6,129 nt of DNA, taken from Phycisphaerales bacterium. Lineage in GTDB: Bacteria; Planctomycetota; Phycisphaerae; Phycisphaerales; UBA1924. Under the pieces are notes generated by a model, which saw only the letters and a program-made list of their open reading frames with translations, searched no databases and was not told the origin of the DNA. Positions 1 through 4,447 of the stretch are shown here, piece by piece. Every line of letters starts with the position of its first letter. Positions within the stretch are counted from its first letter, which is position 1. Where the stretch lies: assembly GCA_020054055.1 (NCBI GenBank), contig JAGVLZ010000339.1, positions 1 through 6,129 on the forward strand, in the 5' to 3' direction. The position numbers and the translations under genes are program-made.

Positions 1-102
1 GGCGTCGACCCGATGGGCCAGACCGCCGAGAACGTCGCCACCGAACACCAGATCAGCCGCACCGACCAGGACGCCTTCGCCTACCGCAGCCAGCGCCGCC
101 GC
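1..102 (+). pseudogene. Internal fragment of a thiolase (acetyl-CoA acyltransferase family), joined out of frame to the E2 gene
   Basis: Frame 1 from nt 1 reads GVDPMGQTAENVA, then QISRTDQDAFAYRSQ. This is the well-known thiolase segment between the nucleophile Cys region and the C-terminal half (family pattern M-x-x-TAENVA ... ISR-x-x-QDAFA-x-RSQ-x-RA), closest in feel to the acetyl-CoA acetyltransferase / 3-oxoadipyl-CoA thiolase branch. Nearly every codon here ends in G or C in this frame, as expected of a real gene in this genome. After about nt 94-105 the match ends and frame 1 becomes an Arg/Pro-rich nonsense translation, while frame 2 takes over as E2. Only about 33 of the usual roughly 390 residues are present, with neither catalytic Cys nor the C-terminal His/Cys motifs. 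It is either the edge of a misassembled contig or the scar of a real deletion between two genes. The family call is firm; the cause of the truncation is not. Confidence 0.8.
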
Positions 103-862
103 GCACGTTTCCACTCCCGTCGCCCCCGCGCCCCTCCCCTCCTTCGGCCCCGGACTCAAGCGCGAGACGCAGCCCCTCTCGAACATGCGCCGCACCATCG
201 CCGCGCGACTCGTCCTCAGCAAGACCACCATCCCGCACTACCAGGTCACCGTCGCGGCCAACATGGACCCGCTCCTATCCCTCCGCCAACAACTCAACGA
301 GCAACTCGCCTCGCAAGGCGTCAAACTCAGCGTCAACGACTTCCTCGTCCGCGCCTGCGCCCTCGCGATGCACCAGCACCCCTATGTCAACGCCTCCTGG
401 GGAACCGACAACGCCAGCATCAACCTCCACGACCGCGTGAACGTCGGCGTAGCGATCTCACTCCCGATCGAGCGCGGCGGCGGCCTCGTCGTCGCTTCAC
501 TCAAAGATGCCGACCGCATGGGGCTCCGTCAGATTTCGTCCGACACCAAAGCACTCGCGGAAAAAGCCCGCACCCGCGGCCTCTCCATCGACGAGATGGA
601 CGGCTCCACCTTCACCATCTCCAACCTCGGCATGTTCGGCGTCGAGCACTTCACCGCCATCATCAACCCGCCCAACTCCGCCATCCTCGCCGTCGGCGCG
701 GCGGTCGAGAAGCCGGTCGTCCGCAACGGACAGATCGTCGTCGGCCACGAGATGCAGATGACCATTTCGAGCGACCACCGCGTCATCGACGGCACCATGG
801 CCGCGGCGTACTTGAAGACCGTGAGGGAACTCCTCGAAGCCCCCGCGACGCTGCTCGTGTGA
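101..862 (+). CDS. pdhC: Dihydrolipoamide acyltransferase (E2) of a 2-oxo acid dehydrogenase complex, probably pyruvate dehydrogenase; 5' partial
   Basis: Frame 2 encodes the E2 catalytic domain, which moves the acyl group from lipoyl-lysine to CoA in the cytoplasmic pyruvate (or related) dehydrogenase complex. An Ala/Pro-rich linker (nt 101-160) leads into QPLSNMRRTIAARL, the usual start of the domain, then SKTTIPHY, KLSVNDFLVRA and TFTISNLGMFGVEHFTAI. The catalytic motif SSDHRVIDG has its active-site His at nt 776-778 and its Asp four residues later. The C-terminus EAPATLLV is typical. The resemblance to long-form PDH E2 (PHY near the start, NPPNSAILAVGA) favours pyruvate as substrate, but 2-oxoglutarate or branched-chain E2 cannot be excluded. 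The lipoyl and peripheral-subunit-binding domains are missing because upstream sequence is thiolase in another frame. The ATG at 185 lies inside the domain (MRRTIAARL) and is not the native start. The gene converges on the ATP-grasp gene with 7 nt between stop codons. Confidence 0.9.
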   Translation, partial: AHVSTPVAPAPLPSFGPGLKRETQPLSNMRRTIAARLVLSKTTIPHYQVTVAANMDPLLSLRQQLNEQLASQGVKLSVNDFLVRACALAMHQHPYVNASWGTDNASINLHDRVNVGVAISLPIERGGGLVVASLKDADRMGLRQISSDTKALAEKARTRGLSIDEMDGSTFTISNLGMFGVEHFTAIINPPNSAILAVGAAVEKPVVRNGQIVVGHEMQMTISSDHRVIDGTMAAAYLKTVRELLEAPATLLV

Positions 863-869
863 TCGTGCA

Positions 870-1862
870 TCACGACCACGGCTCCTTCTCAATCAACCGC
901 CGCACGCTCGCCGGATAAGGCACCGCCCCGACATCCAGATACATCCGCACCATCGCCAGCACCGATCGGTGCAGCGCCCCATTCCGATACGTCGTGATGT
1001 CACCCGCGAACTTGATGTATGGATACGGATTCGCCTCCCACACCACCATCCGCCCCTCGCGGTCGTAGCCATAATCAAAACCAACGAGGTCGAGCCCCAG
1101 CGCCCGGCGCGCACGCTGAAATAACGCCTCGTTCGGATCGGGCGCGCCGATGTACGCGAGTTCTTCCTGCTTGGTCTTCTCGACCTGTATGCGGGCCGTC
1201 CCTCGAGTGATCCACGTCGCCGACACCTGCAGGTGCTGGCTCACCGCATGATCGCCGGCGATGAAGCACCGATACTTCCGGTAGAGCCCATCGCTCGCCG
1301 CGCTCACATCGATGAACTCCGACACCACGGGGGGTTTGAACCGGGACAGGTCGATCGCCCGCACCGCGGCCGGGGTGTCCGCGCGGTGCATCGCTCCCTG
1401 GTGTCCGAGGTCCTCGCGCACAAAGAGCGGCGGTTCAAGCCCCATGAACGTCTCGCGGAACTCTTCGGGATCATTGATGTGATGCATCCTCGGCGTGCGT
1501 ACCCCCAGGGCCGCGAGCGTCCGCGCCGCCGCGACCTTCCCCGCGTTGTCCAGCCGTTCCACGCGGTTGATCACGGGGATGCCGAGTCGATCGCACACGG
1601 AGCACACCCACTGCGCCTGCTCATTCGCTTCCGGCGACCATTCCCTGACAGGGTCTTGCAGCCATGCGTGATGCGCGACGACTTCGCCCCAGGAGTCGCG
1701 TCGGCACGGAAGGTCCTCAAACAGGAACATCGCCAGCACATCGGGCACATAGTGCTCCATCCAGCCAAGAACGTGCGCGAAGAAGTTCCTCTGGTGCGTC
1801 GCGTGCCGCAGGATGAGTATCCGCGGCCGCCACGGGCCGGTGAGCCTCACGACGCGGTGCAT
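870..1862 (-). CDS. ATP-grasp domain protein, RimK/glutathione-synthetase-like; substrate unknown
   Basis: This 330-aa soluble protein has the order of an ATP-grasp ligase, a family that activates a carboxylate as acyl-phosphate and joins it to an amine or thiol. Residues 1-95 form a pre-ATP-grasp region. IPVINRVERLDNAGK (95-109) followed by LAALGVRTPRM (116-126) resembles the helix-strand entry of RimK-type domains. FVREDLGHQG (147-156) would be the phosphate-binding part, SEFIDV (181-186) the adenine-side strand, and RKYRCFIAGD (195-204) the following strand. LVGFDYGYDREGRMVVWEAN (259-278) supplies the acidic metal ligands: Asp263, Glu276 and Asn278 in the family's D ... E-x-N arrangement. 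The ATG overlaps the stop of the upstream methyltransferase gene (TGATG), which suggests translational coupling and joint function. No signal peptide or membrane segment is seen. I do not recognise a characterised member; the fold is well supported, and the ligase activity and substrate are inferred or open. Confidence 0.75.
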   Translation of the reverse strand: MHRVVRLTGPWRPRILILRHATHQRNFFAHVLGWMEHYVPDVLAMFLFEDLPCRRDSWGEVVAHHAWLQDPVREWSPEANEQAQWVCSVCDRLGIPVINRVERLDNAGKVAAARTLAALGVRTPRMHHINDPEEFRETFMGLEPPLFVREDLGHQGAMHRADTPAAVRAIDLSRFKPPVVSEFIDVSAASDGLYRKYRCFIAGDHAVSQHLQVSATWITRGTARIQVEKTKQEELAYIGAPDPNEALFQRARRALGLDLVGFDYGYDREGRMVVWEANPYPYIKFAGDITTYRNGALHRSVLAMVRMYLDVGAVPYPASVRRLIEKEPWS

Positions 1863-2515
1863 CAGCGCCCGCCCTCTCGCGATGACGCCCGGCGCACGAG
1901 CGTCACCCCGGAAGCCATCGGGAAGTCCATGACTTGGTACGCCGGGTCGCGCTTCAAGCGGTCCATGTACCGCATCACCGTGTGACGGTAGGTGCGATCC
2001 TTGCCGTAGATATCGGATTCATGGTCCCGGATGCTGTCGTGGAAGAGCGCGATACCGTCGTCGGTCATCCGCGGAGCGAAGAGGGCGTGATCGAACGCCG
2101 CCTGCTCTTCCGTGTGGAACCCATCGACAAAGAGTAGGCCGATCTCATCGACGCCCGCCATCGCGGGAGACTCCGCGAACTCCTGCGTCGTCATCAGATA
2201 GTGGCGCACGTTCGTCACGCCGAACGAGGCGAAGTGTTCGCGCACCATTGCCGGGTCATTCCAGAAATCGTCGACCATCGAGGGGTCGATGAAATGCACC
2301 AATCCCCCCTCGGCGTTGTCCGCGAGCGCCCGCGCCAGCACCAGCGGCACAAACCCGCGAAACGAGCCGATCACCACCGCCGTGCGGGGCCGGACGATCC
2401 GCCCGAGCGCGTAATAGAGCCAACCAAGCCCCAGGTTCGCGTCCTCGACGCGCTGCCCGTGACCCATCCCCTCCAACCCCGGAAACTCGAAGAGTTGTTC
2501 GATCCACGCACGCAC
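1862..2515 (-). CDS. Class I SAM-dependent methyltransferase (Methyltransf_24-like)
   Basis: This 217-aa cytoplasmic protein has a Rossmann methyltransferase pattern. Motif I is AVVIGSFRGFVPLVLARAL (46-64), where GSFRG replaces the common G-x-G-x-G. An acidic residue ends strand 2 (HFIDPS, Asp77). LLFVDGFHTEEQAAFD (127-142) matches the (I/V)DG-x-H-x-x-x-x-x-x-x-D signature of the Methyltransf_24 class, followed by GIALFHDS (154-161). Members of this class methylate sugars, antibiotics or other small molecules; here the acceptor is unknown. The start is GTG at 2513-2515. It is the only usual start codon between the upstream in-frame stop, which is the dus stop at 2534-2536, and the domain. No good ribosome-binding site precedes it, so it probably depends on ribosomes finishing dus 18 nt upstream. 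Its own TGA overlaps the ATG of the ATP-grasp gene, so the two products are likely made in step. Confidence 0.8.
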   Translation of the reverse strand: MRAWIEQLFEFPGLEGMGHGQRVEDANLGLGWLYYALGRIVRPRTAVVIGSFRGFVPLVLARALADNAEGGLVHFIDPSMVDDFWNDPAMVREHFASFGVTNVRHYLMTTQEFAESPAMAGVDEIGLLFVDGFHTEEQAAFDHALFAPRMTDDGIALFHDSIRDHESDIYGKDRTYRHTVMRYMDRLKRDPAYQVMDFPMASGVTLVRRASSREGGR

Positions 2516-2533
2516 GAGGACGAGTTTATCGTT

Positions 2534-3763
2534 TCACATGGCGCGGCACGCCGCCAGTTCCTCCGAATAAAACTCCTCCAGCACCCGCACCCAATCCTCC
2601 GTCCGCTCGCACGCGATGAAGCGCACGCGCACGGCGTCCGCCATCGGATGATGCGACGCGAAGCGGATCCCGAACTTCCGCATCAGGAGGCCCGCGCCGA
2701 TCTCGCCGTTGACCGCGGCGGACAACTCAAAATGCTCCCGCAGCACCTGCCGTTGCTCCGCGATGGTCGGTTGCGTCGGGGGTTCCCCCGCCATCATCTG
2801 TCGCGCTTGCCTGAAAATCCAGGGGTTCCCGATGCAGCCGCGGGCCACGCTCACTCCGTGCACCCCCGTGTACGCGATCATCCGGAAGATGTCGTGCGCG
2901 TTCCAAATGTCGCCCGAGCCGAAGATCACGCGATCGGGTCGCGCCCGAACGAGGTCGCGCAGGAAGGTCCATTTGGAAGGGCCGACGTACTTCTGCTCGA
3001 CCGTTCTCCCATGCACCGTCGTCCATGCGTAGCCCATCTCATACGCGGCGTCGAAGATGCGGAAGAAGTTCCGCTCGGCTTCCGGCGATTCGTCGCTGCC
3101 GCGCCGGATCTTGAGCGTTGTCGGCACTTCGCGGGGCAACGCCTCGCGCACCGCTCGCAGAATCTCGATCGCCCCCTCCGGCTCGCGCAGCCAGTGCCCG
3201 CCGCGCGCCTTGCTCTTGATCTTCTTCACGGGGCACGCGAGGTTGACATCGATCGCGGCGAAAGTCTGAACAAGGGTTGCCCCGGTCTTGGCGTCCTCGC
3301 CAAGGCCGGGACGGGACGCGCTCCGCTGTGCCATCGCCAGGTACTCCCCCCTCGGCCTCCTCCCCTGTTCGATCATCTTCACCGCCGCCGCCGTCATCTC
3401 GTCCGGTTCCGACCCCATGAGTTGGCCGATCAGAGGATGATCCTCGTCCCCGCCCGGCACGTTGTCCGCGATCTCGCCCAGGTCCGCTTTCGCGAAACCC
3501 TTGCCGCCGGAGAGGAGCGTCCGGTCGAGGAGCGCCTCGGTCACGCAGCACGGGCAGCCGTGGCGCCGGGCGATGATCCGCATCGCGGGGTCGGAGTACC
3601 CCGCGAGTCCCGCCTGGAAAAATGGCGCGTCAAACCCCGGAATCGCCGCGATGACTCTCGAATCGACCTTGGCCAGCCTCGCGGCGACCGCCGGGTCGAT
3701 ATCTTCCGCGCCGGGGGCGACCGCCGGGCCGGGGGGAGTCGCGTTGTTGCCGGAGCAGCCCAT
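2534..3763 (-). CDS. dus: tRNA-dihydrouridine synthase (Dus family)
   Basis: A FMN/NADPH-dependent enzyme that reduces uridine in the tRNA D-loop or nearby positions to dihydrouridine. The 409-aa product has the full TIM-barrel signature set: LAGYSDPAMRIIARRHG (53-69), the FMN-contact strand LIGQLMGSEPDEM (111-123), the catalytic segment AIDVNLACPVKK with Cys177, TLKIRRG (216-222), TTVHGRTVEQKYVG (248-261), FGSGDI (281-286) and ARGCIGNPWIF (307-317), then a helical tRNA-binding C-terminus. It is longer than the usual roughly 320-350 aa. There is an Ala/Pro-rich N-terminal extension of about 40 residues and an insertion of roughly 30 residues (about 133-167) between the Q-L-M-G strand and the catalytic strand. 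GSGD stands where GNGD is common, and 69-73 reads GCPCC. The ATG at 3761-3763 is used because no closer start is evident, but the extension makes it uncertain. First gene of the dus-methyltransferase-ATP-grasp operon. The subclass (DusA/B/C) is not assigned. Confidence 0.92.
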   Translation of the reverse strand: MGCSGNNATPPGPAVAPGAEDIDPAVAARLAKVDSRVIAAIPGFDAPFFQAGLAGYSDPAMRIIARRHGCPCCVTEALLDRTLLSGGKGFAKADLGEIADNVPGGDEDHPLIGQLMGSEPDEMTAAAVKMIEQGRRPRGEYLAMAQRSASRPGLGEDAKTGATLVQTFAAIDVNLACPVKKIKSKARGGHWLREPEGAIEILRAVREALPREVPTTLKIRRGSDESPEAERNFFRIFDAAYEMGYAWTTVHGRTVEQKYVGPSKWTFLRDLVRARPDRVIFGSGDIWNAHDIFRMIAYTGVHGVSVARGCIGNPWIFRQARQMMAGEPPTQPTIAEQRQVLREHFELSAAVNGEIGAGLLMRKFGIRFASHHPMADAVRVRFIACERTEDWVRVLEEFYSEELAACRAM

Positions 3764-3770
3764 CGAGGCG

Positions 3771-3776
3771 AGTATA
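3771..3776 (-). promoter_or_regulatory. Possible -10 box for dus (TATACT)
   Basis: Read on the minus strand the 18-bp gap upstream of dus contains TATACT, five of six matches to TATAAT. Its downstream edge is only 7 nt from the ATG, so a transcript starting there would be leaderless or nearly so. At 16-18 nt upstream I see no good -35 hexamer (GTTCCG, GGTTCC or GGGTTC), which keeps the call weak. Confidence 0.3.
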
Positions 3777-3781
3777 GAAGC

Positions 3782-4192
3782 GTGAACACCACCGGAACCC
3801 GCACCGTCCTCACCCTCTTCGTCACCACGCTTCTCGGCTGCGGCGGTCCCTCAAGGATCGATGTCGCGCGCCACTTCCCGCTGGCGCTGAAACAGGTCGA
3901 GACCGTCAATGTTCAGGTCTTGCGGAAGGAGACGGAGATCACGCTGACGAACACCTCCGCGCGCGCGCTCCCGGCGACGACCATGTGGATTAATCGCCAG
4001 TATTCGAGGCCGATTGACGCGCTCGACATCGGCCGGAGCGTCACGCTCCCGCTCGGCAGTTTCCGCAACGAGTTCTCTGAACCCTTCCGCGCCGGAGGAT
4101 TCTTCGCGACCGAGAGGCCTGACAAGATCGCCCAGGTTCAACTCGAGTCCGAAGGGGGGCTCGTCGGCCTTGTGATCGTCGGCGATCGCTGA
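3782..4192 (+). CDS. Small putative lipoprotein with a beta-rich domain; function unknown
   Basis: A 136-aa product starting at GTG. The first 20 residues are a lipoprotein signal: Asn and Arg near the start, the hydrophobic run TVLTLFVTT, then the lipobox LLGC with Cys20 as the predicted lipidation site, followed by GGPSR. The mature part looks like one beta-sandwich domain. Alternating strands (VNVQVL, EITLTNTS) are followed by a central segment with MWINRQYSRPI and SVTLPLGSFRNEF, and then GGFFATERPDKIAQVQLES. This layout fits a periplasm-facing extracytoplasmic domain, but I recognise no characterised family. A GAGG at 3765-3768 lies 13 nt before the GTG, a slightly long spacing. The start lies only 18 bp from the divergent dus start, so its promoter must lie within the dus 5' end or the dus start is further in. 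A much longer frame opening upstream on this strand is antisense to dus and not part of the gene. Confidence 0.7.
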   Translation: MNTTGTRTVLTLFVTTLLGCGGPSRIDVARHFPLALKQVETVNVQVLRKETEITLTNTSARALPATTMWINRQYSRPIDALDIGRSVTLPLGSFRNEFSEPFRAGGFFATERPDKIAQVQLESEGGLVGLVIVGDR

Positions 4193-4223
4193 AAAAAAAT
4201 CGCCCGCGAAGGCTTCGCGGGCG
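4192..4223 (-). terminator. Strong intrinsic terminator for minus-strand transcription
   Basis: A perfect 10-bp stem (4201-4210 with 4214-4223, GC-rich arm CGCCCGCGAA) with a 3-nt loop is flanked on the low-coordinate side by eight A (4192-4199). Read on the minus strand this is a hairpin followed by AUUUUUUUU, a textbook Rho-independent terminator. On the plus strand no U-tract follows (GCCGGAAAAA). It therefore does not look like a terminator for the lipoprotein gene whose stop codon it abuts, unless it works in both directions with reduced strength. Confidence 0.75.
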
Positions 4224-4288
4224 GCCGGAAAAATCAAAACCCACAATACCGGGGGAAGTACTGTGGGCTAGGAGGGAAGAAACACGTC
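4193..4288 (-). ncRNA. Candidate minus-strand small RNA ending in tandem terminator-like hairpins
   Basis: Both hairpins here carry U-tracts only on the minus strand, yet no minus-strand protein gene precedes them. Minus-strand reading gives a weak promoter (TTGCCT at 4317-4322, 16-nt spacer, TAGACT at 4295-4300) that would start an RNA near 4288. The RNA would have an unpaired 5' part with UUCUUCCCUCCUAG, whose CCUCC is complementary to Shine-Dalgarno sequences. Next come a 9-bp stem with loop CUUCCCCCGG, a U-rich spacer, and the strong terminator, about 95 nt in all. This is the usual build of a trans-acting bacterial sRNA with C-rich seed loops, but it matches no RNA family I know. The promoter is weak and expression is unproven. 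The alternative is that the hairpins stop antisense transcription from the right or act in the plus-strand leader. Confidence 0.35.
4229..4267 (-). terminator. Second, weaker terminator-like hairpin, minus strand
   Basis: Arms 4240-4248 (CCCACAATA) and 4259-4267 (TACTGTGGG) pair with a 10-nt loop. The single imperfect pair is A opposite C on the plus strand but a tolerated G-U wobble in minus-strand RNA, so the stem is complete (9 bp) only when read as minus. It is followed on that strand by UUUUGAUUUUU (4229-4239), a near-continuous U-tract. Both facts point the same way as the stronger terminator 6 nt further on. Confidence 0.5.
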
Positions 4289-4447
4289 GCCCGAAGTCTA
4301 CATGATCCGGGGGAAGAGGCAAGAGATTCCCCAGAAAATCGTGAAGAATCGCTTTACCTTCCCTAGTTCCGCGCGTCTGTAAGATCCCATGGACCCGTCG
4401 AAATCGAGGACTCCTTGAAGCCGCAAATCGCTGAAAACAAGGTGTTT
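4268..4447. other. Gene-free leader region upstream of the heme-motif protein
   Basis: This stretch is less GC-rich than its neighbours and I find no convincing gene in it. It holds a second copy of CCGGGGGAAG (4307-4316), identical to the loop of the hairpin at 4240-4267. A 6-bp stem GGGGAA/TTCCCC (4310-4315 with 4327-4332) is also present, along with a possible longer pairing of CTAG+GGAAG (4268-4279, with a 3-nt bulge) with CTTCCCTAG (4357-4365). It must contain the promoter for the 4448 gene unless that gene is read through from the lipoprotein gene, but no plus-strand -35/-10 pair with normal spacing stands out. Confidence 0.4.
4439..4444 (+). promoter_or_regulatory. Ribosome-binding site deciding the ATG at 4448
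   Basis: AAGGTG lies 3 nt before the ATG (AAGG core 5 nt before). It supports this start over the TTG at 4415, which has no purine-rich site and would put 11 polar residues before the signal peptide. Confidence 0.5.

Noticed and set aside
858..874. Stem-loop GTGAT/ATCAC between the convergent E2 and ATP-grasp genes as a shared terminator
   Set aside because: The stem is only 5 bp plus a wobble, it overlaps both stop codons, and there is no U-tract on either strand.
13..918. 301-aa plus-strand open frame starting at ATG 13
   Set aside because: Only its first 30 or so residues are real (thiolase). The rest is an Arg/Pro/His-rich out-of-frame reading of the E2 gene.
1233..1985. 250-aa plus-strand open frame opposite the ATP-grasp and methyltransferase genes
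   Set aside because: Its His/Arg/Pro-rich translation is the complement of two genes with clear motifs on the minus strand.
3740..3763. Dus N-terminus MGCSG as a lipoprotein signal
   Set aside because: No hydrophobic stretch precedes the Cys, which is residue 3, and a Dus is cytoplasmic.
2201..3781. Long plus-strand open frame running into the lipoprotein gene
   Set aside because: It is antisense to dus and the methyltransferase, whose family motifs are unambiguous, and its translation is a His/Arg/Pro-rich composition typical of the opposite strand of high-GC genes. Only the part from GTG 3782 is a gene.
4270..4276. AGGAGGG as a ribosome-binding site
   Set aside because: No ATG, GTG or TTG lies within 5-12 nt downstream (an ACG follows), so it more likely belongs to the purine-run or RNA-structure signal.
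4302..4382. 26-codon plus-strand ORF in the leader region
   Set aside because: It has no ribosome-binding site at proper distance; the AGGAGGG at 4270-4276 is about 25 nt away. The composition is unremarkable and nothing supports translation.
4415..4447. TTG at 4415 as start of the heme-motif protein
   Set aside because: It lacks a Shine-Dalgarno site and would place a polar stretch before the signal peptide. The ATG at 4448 has AAGGTG just upstream.
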